Shown in pieces: positions 35,341-43,288 of a stretch of DNA of 64,000 nt (within the stretch, counting starts at the first letter, position 1; every line of letters begins with the position of its first letter). Source of the DNA: Pusillimonas sp044464525 (lineage in GTDB: Bacteria; Pseudomonadota; Gammaproteobacteria; Burkholderiales; Burkholderiaceae_B); contig NZ_JBIQLE010000001.1 in assembly GCF_044464525.1 (NCBI RefSeq), forward strand, positions 1-64,000. The letters are read 5' to 3'. The translations under genes and the position numbers were made by a program. A model generated the notes under the pieces. It had not been told where the DNA came from. It saw only the letters and a program-made list of their open reading frames with translations, and made no database searches.

Positions 35341-35909
35341 AGAAGACGTTGATGCTCTTCCGGGGTCAGTCGCCGGTCACGACCTGGGCCGGGGGCAGGT
35401 CGCCGAATGCTCTGGACAGGATTGTGGGTCAGTCCTATGCCCCATTCCTTGATGGCGATGTTGAACATGTGGCCCAGCAGGGCAAGATCGAGCCGAACGG
35501 TGTTTGGGGATCTTGGCCTGGGGTCTGGTTGGCCTCTGGCGTCTTTGCGATCCAGCCCGGCGAGGCGGTCATCACGGTACTGGGCGATGATTTCCGAGCT
35601 GAGCGCGGCGAGAGAGTATTTTCCCAGATGCTGGATCAGTGGTTTGGCGTGGCGGGCCTCACTTGCGGCAGAGGTGGGACGCTTGGTTGGTGAGATTTCC
35701 GCAAGGTAGCGTTTCAGCGCTGCTTCGACGGTCAGGCGTTCGGAGCTTGCCCGTTGGATATAAACGCCGCGCACCATTTCGTCTTCTGTGCGGCGTGCCC
35801 AGTCTTCGGCGTCGCGTTTGGTGCGAAAGGTTTTTATGGTGGTCGGCCATCCAGACTTGCGGATAACGGCCTTCCAGGTGCGTGAGGGGGTCTTCGTAAT
35901 TGTAGCCAT
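35335..35909 (-). pseudogene. tyrosine-recombinase integrase, 3'-truncated
   Basis: N-terminal part of a phage/island integrase, about 190 residues. It has an arm-binding start (MATITKTPSRTWKAVIRKSG), a SAM-like core-binding domain (LTVEAALKRYLAEISPTKRP, then NTVRLDLALLGHMFNIAIKE), and RRLTPEEHQRLLA, where the catalytic domain should begin. The frame then passes into hsdR sequence out of phase and stops at 35301. The catalytic Arg/His/Tyr residues are all missing, so it cannot recombine. It starts 73 bases from the tRNA, the normal place for an island integrase. Confidence 0.85.
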
Positions 35910-35982
35910 CGGTCACTCCTGAACAGGGCTCTTGCATTGCCACTGTACCGAAACTGTACCGAAACGCTAACAAAGGGGAAAA

Positions 35983-36059
35983 TGGTGGGCCCAGCTGGAC
36001 TTGAACCAGCGACCATCCGATTATGAGTCGGGTGCTCTAACCAACTGAGCTATAGGCCC
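35983..36059 (-). tRNA. tRNA-Ile2 (anticodon CAU, lysidine type), complete variant copy
   Basis: 77 bases folding as a full tRNA. The acceptor is GGGCCTA with TGGGCCC, a D arm follows GCTC, the anticodon loop is CTCATAA, the T arm is GCTGG/CCAGC, and CCA is encoded. Overall similarity to E. coli ileX (and the CAU loop in an elongator-like body) indicates tRNA-Ile2, whose C34 is modified to lysidine; annotation software may call it tRNA-Met. Its anticodon stem (CCCGA/TCGGA) has a C-A mismatch at 27-43 and differs from the neighbouring split gene. Confidence 0.88.
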
Positions 36060-36123
36060 TTTTTCTAAAATCTTGCATTTCTGCAAGGTGTTTCTGTTGC
36101 TTCCCGTGGGCGTCTCATTCCAG

Positions 36124-36175
<52 letters not shown>

Positions 36176-36505
36176 TTATTTAAACTTTCGTGCTATGACA
36201 TCGCATGTTTCACGCATCTGTCAGGTACATTACAAGCCTTGCCGCGGTAACCGTTGAGGAAGCCGCCGCAGTAACGCGCGTTGCAAAGATATAAGCGGGC
36301 AATTATGACATAAAAAGCCCGTCAAGGTGCAGCAGCCGGCGGCAGTCGGGCATGGTGCTTGAGGCCGCCCTTGTCACCGTCTTGTGCTACGGTATGGGCA
36401 TGGTTGCAGTCGACCGCGCCTTGGTGAAATATTTTCCCGGCGAGTTGCCCCACTGCTGAATCAGACGCCGCAATGCATCGGCGCGCATTATCAGGAGATA
36501 TCAGA
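36176..36505. other. intergenic region upstream of the tRNA
   Basis: 330 bases that must contain the minus-strand tRNA promoter and the plus-strand promoter of the next small gene. I see no gene, and no promoter good enough to place. Confidence 0.4.
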
Positions 36506-36709
36506 TTGAGACGTTTGCTTTTTCATGCTCAGCAGCTGCATCAGCGGCGCATGAGCGTATTCTGGCTGTTGCCAAAGCCGCTACGCGAGGACGATGAATC
36601 CGCGCTTGGTCAGTTGCGCCTGCATACTCTGCCCGAGCACGAGGACAGGCCTCGCACGCTACGGGAAATGTTCAGCGATTTAGAGTACGACGATATCGAG
36701 CGGCCTTAG
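36506..36709 (+). CDS. small hypothetical protein
   Basis: 67-residue protein, basic at the N-terminus (MRRLLFHAQQLHQRRMSVFW) and acidic at the end (LREMFSDLEYDDIERP). I start at TTG 36506, 8 bases after AGGAGA; an in-frame ATG at 36473 would add 11 residues but lacks a ribosome binding site. I recognise no family. It converges with the hemerythrin gene 11 bases away. Codon use is like the housekeeping genes, so it is probably chromosomal rather than island cargo. Confidence 0.5.
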   Translation: MRRLLFHAQQLHQRRMSVFWLLPKPLREDDESALGQLRLHTLPEHEDRPRTLREMFSDLEYDDIERP

Positions 36710-36720
36710 CAACAGGGGGC

Positions 36721-37161
36721 TTAGGCCTCAAGCAGTTTGTGGTATTCCTCAAGATACGGCTCGACCAGGGCCGTTTTCTGTTTCTCGCTCAGGATTTTTC
36801 CCGCCATCTGAAAAAACCTCTGCTCTTCTTCTTCCAGATGGTGCTCCACCTTGTCGGCCAGCTTTTTTGCCACGGCCAGCCAAGCCGGGCTTGAAGGTTC
36901 GATTTCTTCAATTTGCTCAATCAGTTCGTCGATTTCATGATGCTCGGCAATAGCGTGGCGTGAAGCCTCGACCCCCGAGTCGTCGTCCATGATGGGGATG
37001 TAGAAATGGCGTTCTTCGGCAGTAGCGTGAGCGGTCAGCACCGATTTGTAGTTCTCGAACAGGTTGGAGCGTTCTGGCGTGTCACCGCTGGTGTTGAGGA
37101 TTTGCTCCGCCAGGTCGCGCTGAAGCTCGTGGCTTTGGCGAAGGGCTTCAAAGATGTTCAT
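36721..37161 (-). CDS. hemerythrin HHE domain protein
   Basis: 146-residue four-helix-bundle protein likely to bind a di-iron centre, as in oxygen- or redox-sensing/repair hemerythrin-like proteins. Conserved His/Glu are spread over the helices: LRQSHELQRDL, HATAEERHFYIPIM, HAIAEHHEIDELIEQI and KVEHHLEEEEQRFF. The ATG at 37161 follows AAAGGAGTGCCC. It is a single-domain protein with no membrane segment or fused sensor. It is divergent from the macroglobulin gene. Confidence 0.88.
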   Translation of the reverse strand: MNIFEALRQSHELQRDLAEQILNTSGDTPERSNLFENYKSVLTAHATAEERHFYIPIMDDDSGVEASRHAIAEHHEIDELIEQIEEIEPSSPAWLAVAKKLADKVEHHLEEEEQRFFQMAGKILSEKQKTALVEPYLEEYHKLLEA

Positions 37162-37313
37162 GGGCACTCCTTTATTTTTGGGTGGCTTCATTAGCCATTA
37201 AGTTGCAAACGCCAGCAAGAACCGTGCCAACGCTTGTTCGATATGCCTCTTCATTCCTGTTGAAGCTTTGAGTACACTGCATTCTGTCCAAAGCACTCGA
37301 GCAAGGGGAGACC

Positions 37314-40300
37314 ATGAGAAGAGGCGGCTTGTTGGCGGTGGCGCTGTTGATGACGGCGGCCTCGGTGCACGCGGCGCATATCGCGCAATTCTCTCCCCAA
37401 GGCACGGTTGCCACAATAGAAAGCGTCAAGGCTGTGTTCAACGAGCCGGCCATAGCCTTTGGAGACGCGGCGGCCCCGGCGCCCATGCGAATCTCCTGCG
37501 ATGATGATTCGGTGCAAGGCGATGGGCGCTGGACAGACGCCCGAAACTGGACATTCGTTTTCAGAACGGCCCCCGGCCCCGGAGTTACATGCACCGCAAC
37601 GGTGGACCCCGCTTTTCGCACGTTGAACGGCCAAGGCATTACAGGCAAGACCTCGTTTGCTTTCGGCACCGGCGGCCCGCATGTCATCGGCAGGCGGCCG
37701 TATGGCGACAGCGCGAACGAAGACCAGGTCTTCATCTTGCGTTTCAATGGCGCAGTCGACCCGGGCTCGCTGCGCGACAATACTCATTGTGCGGTACAGG
37801 GCTTGGGCGAAGCTGTACCGGTTCGACTGATCGATGACCCAACGCAGCGCAACGCCATACTCGACGCCGCCTATATGGGCGATTACGTCGACGACCCGGC
37901 TGTTCAGTTGTTGCAATGCAAGCGGCTGTTGCCCGCAGAGGCGCGCCTCAGGTTGGTCGTCGGCAAAGGGGTGGCGACGCCCAGCGGAGTGGCCGCCGCC
38001 GAACCGCAGGCTTTTAATTTCAAAGTGCGCCCACCGTTCAAGGTCTCGACCTCATGCCAGCGCGAGAATGCCAATGCGCCATGCACGCCGGTGCTTCCCA
38101 TTGTCGTCAGCTTCAATGCGCCTGTGGCGGCTGAACTGGCGGCCCGGGTGCGCTTGCGAACTCAGGGCGGTGAAATTCCTCCTGACACTTCGGACGAGGA
38201 GCAGTTGCAGTCCCTGGTGCAGCAGGTGGTGTTTTCGGGGCCCTTCGACCCCGAAGCTGAATTGTCGGTGGTATTGCCCGACGATCTGCGCGATGATGCG
38301 GGCCGGCCTCTTGGCAATGCGGCCCAGTTTCCCCTGACGATCCGTACCGCGGCTTATCCGGCTTTGGTCAAGTTTGCGTCGGGCACGTTTGGAACGGTGG
38401 AGCGTTTCGCCAATGCTCCGCCGGGAAGCGATGAGCGCGCTCATCCTCCAACCGTGCCGTTGACTGTCCGGAATGTCGAACCCGAGCTGCTGGCGCGTGA
38501 TTTGTCCAGGCCCCTGGGAACGGTGCGCGATTACGTGGCGCGCGATGACCAAGAGATACTGCGCTGGTATGCCAGTTTGCAAAGGCTGGATGGAGGCCGC
38601 TGGACCCGGCAGCAGATCGAACGCATGCTGGACGGGCGCGAACCAGGGCAGGGCGGTGAAGACGCGATCGACGTGCGGAGCTATTCGATGCTGCGCGATC
38701 GCAAAGAAGTGCGTGCCTTGACATTGCCCGCTGCGATGGAAGGCGACAAGCGGCCTTTGGAGGTCATCGGAGTGCCGGTGGCCGAACCGGGTTTCCACGT
38801 GCTCGAGGTCGAATCGCCGCGGCTGGGTGCCGCGCTGCTGGGCGTCGAACGTCCCATGTTCGTACGCAGCGGGGTGCTTGTCACCAACTTGGGCGTGCAT
38901 CTGAAGCAAGGCCGGGACGACGTCTTGGTGTGGGTCACGACCCTGAATGGAGGGAGCGTTGTTGCCGATGCAGATATACGGGTGCTGGATTGTTCGGGCG
39001 AACTGCTGGCTGAGGGCCGTACTGACAGTAGCGGCCTCTGGCATCACAGTGGCGCGTTGGATGCTCCGGCTTATTGCAGCGAAACAGGCTTGAGCGGCTT
39101 GTATGTTTCCGCCCGTATTTCCAAGGATCATGCGCTTGCGCACGGCAAAGATGATTTTGCCTTTGTGTTGTCCGATTGGAACCGAGGCATGGAGTCTTGG
39201 CGCTTCAACGTGCCTACCGACATGTCGCCCGAACCCACGGTTGCAACGCACACTGTGTTCGACCGCAGTTTGTTTCGCGCCGGAGAAACGGTTTTTATGA
39301 AGCATTTCGCTCGCATCCAGACGCGAGACGGCTTGGCCCTGCCTTCGTCCGATGAGCTTCCGGACAGCTTGTTCATCATTCACCAGGCCTCGGGGCAAAG
39401 CTACGAGCAAGATCTGATCTGGGAGCAGACCCCATCCGGCGGCCTGAGCGCCTATAGTGAATTTGAATTGAGCCGCTCGGCCAAGCTTGGCGAATATACA
39501 GTCACCCTGCAAAAAGATGGCGCTTACGCCGCCCCTGATGGTGATTTCCGGGTCGAGGAATTCAAATTGCCGGTGCTGGCGGGCAGCTTGAAAATCACCC
39601 AGGATGACGCCCGCGGTCCCGTGGTCTCACCTTCCGAGCTCAACGCCGATATTCAGGTTTCATATGTATCCGGCGGGCCGGCCGCAGGCTTGCCCATTGC
39701 TCTTTCGGCGGTAATTCGGGACAGCTACCCAAGATATCGCGACTATGACAGTTATTCTTTTGACCCGCCCACCGCAGAGGGAATTTCCGGCGGGGATTCC
39801 GAAGAACCCGATCAGCGACTTTTTCTGGATAAGCGAGCGGTAGCTTTGGACGAGCAGGGCGGGGCACGGCTGCGTGTCGATGCCATACCCAGCGTGTCCC
39901 GTCCCAGCGAATTGCGTTTCGAGGCGGGGTTTTCCGACCCGAACGGGCAGGTGCAAACGCTTAGTCAGGCAGTGGCTGTCTGGCCATCAAGTGTCGTGGC
40001 CGGCATACGCAGCGACAGTTGGATCCAGCAGGGCCGCCCCTTGGCGGCGGAAGCCGTGGTGCTGTCGCCTGATGGCAAGCCGCAACCGGGCGTTGCAGTG
40101 AGTATTCGCGCCGTGGCATATACCACCTATACGGTGCGCCAGCGCATGGTGGGTGGCTTTTACAGCTATCAGCATGAAACCCGCACGCGCGATCTGGGCA
40201 CAGTCTGCGAAGGCAAGACCGACAGCCAGGGCTTGCTGCCGTGCGATGCAGAATTGCAGCATTCGGGGTCCATCGAGTTGATCGCCAGTGCGGTAGATGC

Positions 40301-43250
40301 TGAAGGCCGGCGCAGCGAGGCGGCGTCGCGCATCTGGGTCGTGGGCGGGGACGAGCTTTGGTTCAATGCGGGCAACGATGATCGCATCGACATCATTCCA
40401 GGCAAGAAAGCCTACGAACCCGGCGAGACCGCCGAATTTCAGGTTCGGATGCCGTTCCGGCAAGCCACCGCCCTGGTGGCGGTCGAGCGCGAAGGCGTGC
40501 TGCATTCCGAAGTAATCGCTCTTGAAGGCAAAGATCCGCGCATACGCATTCCGGTGCGGGCGGAATGGGGTCCCAATGTCTATGTATCGGTGCTGGTGCT
40601 AAGGGGGCGCCTGCACGAAGTGCCCTGGTATTCTTTTTTCGACTGGGGCTGGAAGCGACCGGCGTCCTGGCTTGAGGCTTTCCGAGGACAAGGTGCATAC
40701 CAAGCGCCGACGGCACTTGTAGACTTGTCCAAGCCTGCTTTCCGTTTCGGTTTGGCCGAGGTTCGCGTTGATGACAAGAATGCCAGGCTGAACGTGAGGG
40801 TTACTCCTGACCAGTCGCAATATCAGGTCAGGGACGAGGCACGAGTTGAGGTACAGGTGACGACGCCCGAGGGTGTGCCGGCGGCTCATGCACAAGTGGC
40901 GTTTGCCGCCGTGGATGAGGCTTTGCTCGAGCTGGCTGCCAACGATAGCTGGAATTTGCTTGAGGCCATGCGCCAGCGTCGAAGCTATGGCGTACAGACC
41001 GCTACAGGTCAGAGCCAAGTGGTGGGAAGGCGCCACTATGGCCGCAAGGCCTTGCCGGCTGGAGGCGGCGGCGGCAAGAGCCCCACACGTGAACTTCTGG
41101 ATACCTTGTTGTTGTGGCAGCCGAATGTGCAGCTCGACGCCGAAGGCAAAGCGACAGTCGTGGTTCCCTTGAACGATTCCATCAGCTCATTTCGCCTGGT
41201 GGCCTTGGCTGACGAAGGTGCCGCGCGTTTTGGCGAGGGCGCCGCCACTATCTCAACGACCCAGGACGTTCAGGTGATATCGGGCTTGCCGGCCCTGGTG
41301 CGCGAGGGCGACTCTTATCGTGCCCTCGTCACGGTGCGCAACACCACAGGGCGCGACATGCGACTTGAAGTCCGAGCCTCCTATCGTGGAGGAGGCCTGC
41401 CGGACGAAGCCTTGCCGATCCAGATGATAGAGCTGGCGTCCGGCAAGGCGCAGATCGTGCAGTGGGATGTGACCGCGCCGCAAGCTGAAGAGGTTGATCC
41501 GCTTGCTGAATTGAGCTGGATACTTGAAGCTTCGGAAGTCGACGCGGAAGAGGCTGCGGATCGCTTGGCTTTTACTCAGGCGTTAGCGCCCAATGTGCCG
41601 GTAACCGTTCATCAGGCGGGCTTGCAGCCGGTGGACGAATCTTCGCCCCTGCATCTTTCTTTCAGGGCTCCGCAAGGTGCGCTGCGTCTGGGCGACGCAG
41701 CGCCGCGCGGCGGATTGGAAGTTTATCTGCAATCTTCCCTGGGTGGCGGTTTGCCCGGAGTCGTGCAGTGGTTCAAGGATTATCGGTATACCTGCCTTGA
41801 GCAACTGGGCTCTCGCGCCATCGGCATGCGCAGCGCGGAGCAATGGCGTGAACTCATGCACACCTTGCCCGACTACCTCGACGAAGATGGTCTGGCGGGA
41901 TATTTTCCTGGTGGTGGGCACGGCAGCGAAGTGCTGACCGCCTATCTATTGTCAGCCAGCGACGAGGCGCGTTCATTGGGGCTCGACTACGCCTTGCCCT
42001 CCGACGCGCGCGATGCAATGCGCCAGGGCCTCATCAAGTTCGTTGAGGGTCGCCTTGCGCGGTACCGCTGGGCCCCGTCGAATGATCTGCATCTGCGCAA
42101 ATTGCTGGTCCTTGAGGCACTTGCTCGAGAAGGCGTCATGCGCCCGGCCATGCTCGACAGCATACAGATCGTGCCCGACCGTTGGCCGACGTCCTCCGTC
42201 ATCGACTGGCTTTCAATATTGTCCCGGGTGCCGGAGATGCCGCGCCGGGCCGAACGCATGGCGCAGGCGCAGCAAATACTGCGCGCCCGCATGTTGAGCC
42301 GAGGCACTGAAATGGTTTTTGCGCAAAGCGACGATCAGTGGTGGCTGATGCGAAGTTCGACAACCGAGGCAGCCAGGCTTTTATCTCTTGTGGCTGACCT
42401 TCCCGAGTGGCAGGAAGCCGCGCCGCGCCTGGCTCAAGGCTTGATGGCCGCACAGCGCAATGGCGCATGGCGCACCACCACCGAGAACCTGCTTGGCGCG
42501 TTGGCGATCGAAAAGTTCGCGCAGACGCACGAAGCCGTCCCGGTAAGCGGTCGGGTGCATGTGGGCGTAGACGGTGAAGCCTTGCACACATTTGCATGGG
42601 AGGAGCCAATTTCAGAGACCGGCGTCTCGCCCGCGAAGAAAACAGAAGCCGCGGACATTTCGTTGAACGAGCCGGCGGATGTCCAAATCCACCGGGTGTT
42701 GGAACCTTGGCTTGCAAGCGACGACACGCGCGTGCTTGATGTGACCCAGGAAGGGTATGGCAAGGTCTGGGTCTGGACGCGTTCTTTGGCTGCGGTGCCG
42801 GTGGACAAGCCGATCGTGGCGGGATACGAGATACAGCGTAGTGTGACGCCTGTTTCGCGACGTCATCCGAATCGCTGGTCGGTGGGCGACGTCTATCGCG
42901 TCAGGCTCGAAATCAAGGCTCGAAGTGCCGGTACGTGGGTGGTGGTCAACGACCCGATTCCGGCCGGCGCCACCATTTTGGGCAGTGGTTTGGGGCGGGA
43001 TTCCAGCATTGAGACTCGAGGCGAAGGCCGCACCCAAGGGTTGACTCCCAGTTATGTCGAACGCAGCTTCGGCGGCTACAGGGCTTATTACGAATACCTG
43101 CCGCAAGGCGTGACCGTGGTCGACTACACCGTGCGTCTCAATACGGCAGGCCGATTCAACATGCCGCCCACTCGCGTCGAGGCGCTTTATCAGCCCGACG
43201 TGCACGGGGTGCTGCCGCATCACGGCGCCCTGGAGATCGACGATGAGTAG
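37314..43250 (+). CDS. bacterial alpha-2-macroglobulin (periplasmic protease trap)
   Basis: 1978-residue protein thought to trap foreign proteases in the periplasm. It has a cleavable signal peptide (MRRGGLLAVALLMTAASVHA) without a lipobox, so it should be soluble rather than lipid-anchored like E. coli YfhM. MG domains follow, then a bait/alpha-2-macroglobulin core (LLDTLLLWQPNVQLDAEGKA) and a thioester domain with intact CLEQ at residues 1494-1497. Length is above the 1650 or so of YfhM. pbpC follows after 38 bases, the classic macroglobulin-PBP1C pairing that couples protease inhibition with wall repair. The pair may be one transcript. Confidence 0.93.
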   Translation: MRRGGLLAVALLMTAASVHAAHIAQFSPQGTVATIESVKAVFNEPAIAFGDAAAPAPMRISCDDDSVQGDGRWTDARNWTFVFRTAPGPGVTCTATVDPAFRTLNGQGITGKTSFAFGTGGPHVIGRRPYGDSANEDQVFILRFNGAVDPGSLRDNTHCAVQGLGEAVPVRLIDDPTQRNAILDAAYMGDYVDDPAVQLLQCKRLLPAEARLRLVVGKGVATPSGVAAAEPQAFNFKVRPPFKVSTSCQRENANAPCTPVLPIVVSFNAPVAAELAARVRLRTQGGEIPPDTSDEEQLQSLVQQVVFSGPFDPEAELSVVLPDDLRDDAGRPLGNAAQFPLTIRTAAYPALVKFASGTFGTVERFANAPPGSDERAHPPTVPLTVRNVEPELLARDLSRPLGTVRDYVARDDQEILRWYASLQRLDGGRWTRQQIERMLDGREPGQGGEDAIDVRSYSMLRDRKEVRALTLPAAMEGDKRPLEVIGVPVAEPGFHVLEVESPRLGAALLGVERPMFVRSGVLVTNLGVHLKQGRDDVLVWVTTLNGGSVVADADIRVLDCSGELLAEGRTDSSGLWHHSGALDAPAYCSETGLSGLYVSARISKDHALAHGKDDFAFVLSDWNRGMESWRFNVPTDMSPEPTVATHTVFDRSLFRAGETVFMKHFARIQTRDGLALPSSDELPDSLFIIHQASGQSYEQDLIWEQTPSGGLSAYSEFELSRSAKLGEYTVTLQKDGAYAAPDGDFRVEEFKLPVLAGSLKITQDDARGPVVSPSELNADIQVSYVSGGPAAGLPIALSAVIRDSYPRYRDYDSYSFDPPTAEGISGGDSEEPDQRLFLDKRAVALDEQGGARLRVDAIPSVSRPSELRFEAGFSDPNGQVQTLSQAVAVWPSSVVAGIRSDSWIQQGRPLAAEAVVLSPDGKPQPGVAVSIRAVAYTTYTVRQRMVGGFYSYQHETRTRDLGTVCEGKTDSQGLLPCDAELQHSGSIELIASAVDAEGRRSEAASRIWVVGGDELWFNAGNDDRIDIIPGKKAYEPGETAEFQVRMPFRQATALVAVEREGVLHSEVIALEGKDPRIRIPVRAEWGPNVYVSVLVLRGRLHEVPWYSFFDWGWKRPASWLEAFRGQGAYQAPTALVDLSKPAFRFGLAEVRVDDKNARLNVRVTPDQSQYQVRDEARVEVQVTTPEGVPAAHAQVAFAAVDEALLELAANDSWNLLEAMRQRRSYGVQTATGQSQVVGRRHYGRKALPAGGGGGKSPTRELLDTLLLWQPNVQLDAEGKATVVVPLNDSISSFRLVALADEGAARFGEGAATISTTQDVQVISGLPALVREGDSYRALVTVRNTTGRDMRLEVRASYRGGGLPDEALPIQMIELASGKAQIVQWDVTAPQAEEVDPLAELSWILEASEVDAEEAADRLAFTQALAPNVPVTVHQAGLQPVDESSPLHLSFRAPQGALRLGDAAPRGGLEVYLQSSLGGGLPGVVQWFKDYRYTCLEQLGSRAIGMRSAEQWRELMHTLPDYLDEDGLAGYFPGGGHGSEVLTAYLLSASDEARSLGLDYALPSDARDAMRQGLIKFVEGRLARYRWAPSNDLHLRKLLVLEALAREGVMRPAMLDSIQIVPDRWPTSSVIDWLSILSRVPEMPRRAERMAQAQQILRARMLSRGTEMVFAQSDDQWWLMRSSTTEAARLLSLVADLPEWQEAAPRLAQGLMAAQRNGAWRTTTENLLGALAIEKFAQTHEAVPVSGRVHVGVDGEALHTFAWEEPISETGVSPAKKTEAADISLNEPADVQIHRVLEPWLASDDTRVLDVTQEGYGKVWVWTRSLAAVPVDKPIVAGYEIQRSVTPVSRRHPNRWSVGDVYRVRLEIKARSAGTWVVVNDPIPAGATILGSGLGRDSSIETRGEGRTQGLTPSYVERSFGGYRAYYEYLPQGVTVVDYTVRLNTAGRFNMPPTRVEALYQPDVHGVLPHHGALEIDDE

Positions 43251-43288
43251 AACGGCTAGTCAGCGCCAACGGTAGGCAAGGGGGCGGA

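Noticed and set aside
36072..36087. CTTGCA-TTTC-TGCAAG hairpin between the split and intact tRNA copies
   Set aside because: A short 6-base stem; on the minus strand it has a GAAA loop and only a weak T-run, so termination there cannot be claimed.
38052..39512. 486-codon minus-strand frame inside the macroglobulin gene
   Set aside because: Antisense shadow of a well-supported gene with no ribosome binding site or recognisable motifs.
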